Shown here piece by piece: positions 5,838 through 6,289 of a DNA stretch of 6,289 nucleotides. Both the position numbers and the translations under genes were made by a program. Below the pieces are notes generated by a model. That model saw only the letters and a list, made by a program, of their open reading frames with translations. It did no database searches and had not been told where the DNA came from. This stretch comes from Eubacteriales bacterium (GTDB lineage: Bacteria; Bacillota; Clostridia; Christensenellales; UMGS416), in contig JAQVWW010000085.1 in NCBI GenBank assembly GCA_028709505.1, positions 1 to 6,289 on the forward strand, written 5' to 3'. The number at the start of each line of letters is the position of its first letter. Position 1 is the stretch's first letter.

Positions 5838-6289
5838 ATGCAGGGCAGCGTACATTCGTTCCAAAGCCTGGGCACCGTGGACGGGCCCGGCGTGCGCGCG
5901 GTGGTGTTTTTGCAGGGCTGCCCGCTGCGCTGCAGCTATTGCCACAACCCGGATACGTGGGACGCCCAAGGCGGTACGCCGATGAGCGTCGACGACGTGC
6001 TGGCGCGGGTGCTCAAATACCGCGGCTACTTCGGCCGGCACGGCGGCGTTACCGTATCCGGCGGCGAGCCGCTGCTGCAGGCGGCTTTTGTGCGCGAGCT
6101 GTTTGCGGAGCTGAAGCGCCAGGGCGTCCACACGGCGCTGGATACATCGGGTTGCCTGCTCAACGACGACGTCGACGCGCTGCTGGATGTGACCGATCTG
6201 GCGCTGCTGGACGTTAAGATGAACACCAACGACGACTATTTGCGCCATATCGGCCTGCCGATTACGCCGGTGCTGGATTTTTTAAAGAG
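5838..6289 (+). CDS. pflA: Pyruvate formate-lyase activating enzyme (radical SAM), partial at window end
   Basis: This is the N-terminal 150 residues of PflA; the frame is open through the window edge. PflA uses a [4Fe-4S] cluster and S-adenosylmethionine to abstract hydrogen from the glycine of PflB, producing the catalytic glycyl radical. The cluster motif Cys28-x3-Cys32-x2-Cys35 in GCPLRCSYCHNP is intact, preceded by the family segment GTVDGPGVRAVVF (12-24). It is followed by the SGGEP motif (74-78) that contacts the SAM amino group, and by LLDVKM (123-128). There is no insert with extra ferredoxin-type Cys motifs after the cluster motif, which separates it from activases of other glycyl radical enzymes and supports PflA. 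ATG lies 4 nt after the pflB stop with only a weak AAGG upstream, so translation is probably coupled to pflB and the gene shares its riboswitch control. The full family length is about 240-260 residues, so roughly 100 residues lie outside. Confidence 0.96.
   Translation, partial: MQGSVHSFQSLGTVDGPGVRAVVFLQGCPLRCSYCHNPDTWDAQGGTPMSVDDVLARVLKYRGYFGRHGGVTVSGGEPLLQAAFVRELFAELKRQGVHTALDTSGCLLNDDVDALLDVTDLALLDVKMNTNDDYLRHIGLPITPVLDFLK

Noticed and set aside
5805..6248. Minus-strand open frames opposite pflA
   Set aside because: The + strand encodes unmistakable radical SAM motifs; these are shadows.
1..6289. CRISPR arrays, insertion sequences, tRNA or rRNA genes
   Set aside because: No regular spaced repeats, transposase frames, terminal inverted repeats or tRNA-like cloverleaf were seen by eye.

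Overview
The window looks like chromosomal DNA of an anaerobic, GC-rich member of the Bacillota (Clostridia-like), probably from an uncultured lineage. The evidence is a pyruvate formate-lyase with its radical SAM activase, strong GGAGG-type ribosome binding sites, a SigA consensus promoter, a ZTP (pfl motif) riboswitch, and corrinoid-type methyltransferase relatives. Coding DNA is GC-rich and the two intergenic regions are AT-rich. All genes lie on the + strand. The taxonomic call is inference.

Region 1 (1-222) is an AT-rich leader with a weak promoter candidate, short repeats and a strong ribosome binding site. Region 2 (223-3293) is a three-gene operon. It holds an MtaA/CmuA-type member of the uroporphyrinogen decarboxylase (URO-D) superfamily with an intact His-x-Cys...Cys zinc site; a COG0523 (CobW/P47K-like) GTPase metallochaperone overlapping it by 4 nt; and a second, divergent URO-D-fold protein. 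That third gene is interrupted at codon 61 by an in-frame TAG, yet stays open for nearly 300 further codons. A clear intrinsic terminator (3301-3330) closes the operon.

Region 3 (3331-3604) is a regulatory stretch: a perfect TTGACA-17-TATAAT promoter, a leader of about 140 nt folding as a ZTP/ZMP riboswitch, and an intrinsic terminator whose first arm reuses the aptamer's P3 strand. Region 4 (3605-6289) is pflB followed 4 nt later by pflA, which runs off the window end.

The pfl half makes sense as one-carbon physiology. ZTP/ZMP accumulates when 10-formyl-tetrahydrofolate is short, and the riboswitch would then let transcription into pflB, whose formate product feeds 10-formyl-tetrahydrofolate synthesis. 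The upstream operon may handle methyl groups through a corrinoid or related metal chemistry, but no corrinoid protein or substrate-specific methyltransferase is visible here, so its substrate is unknown. The observations most worth following are the amber codon in the third gene and the riboswitch-attenuator controlling pflB.
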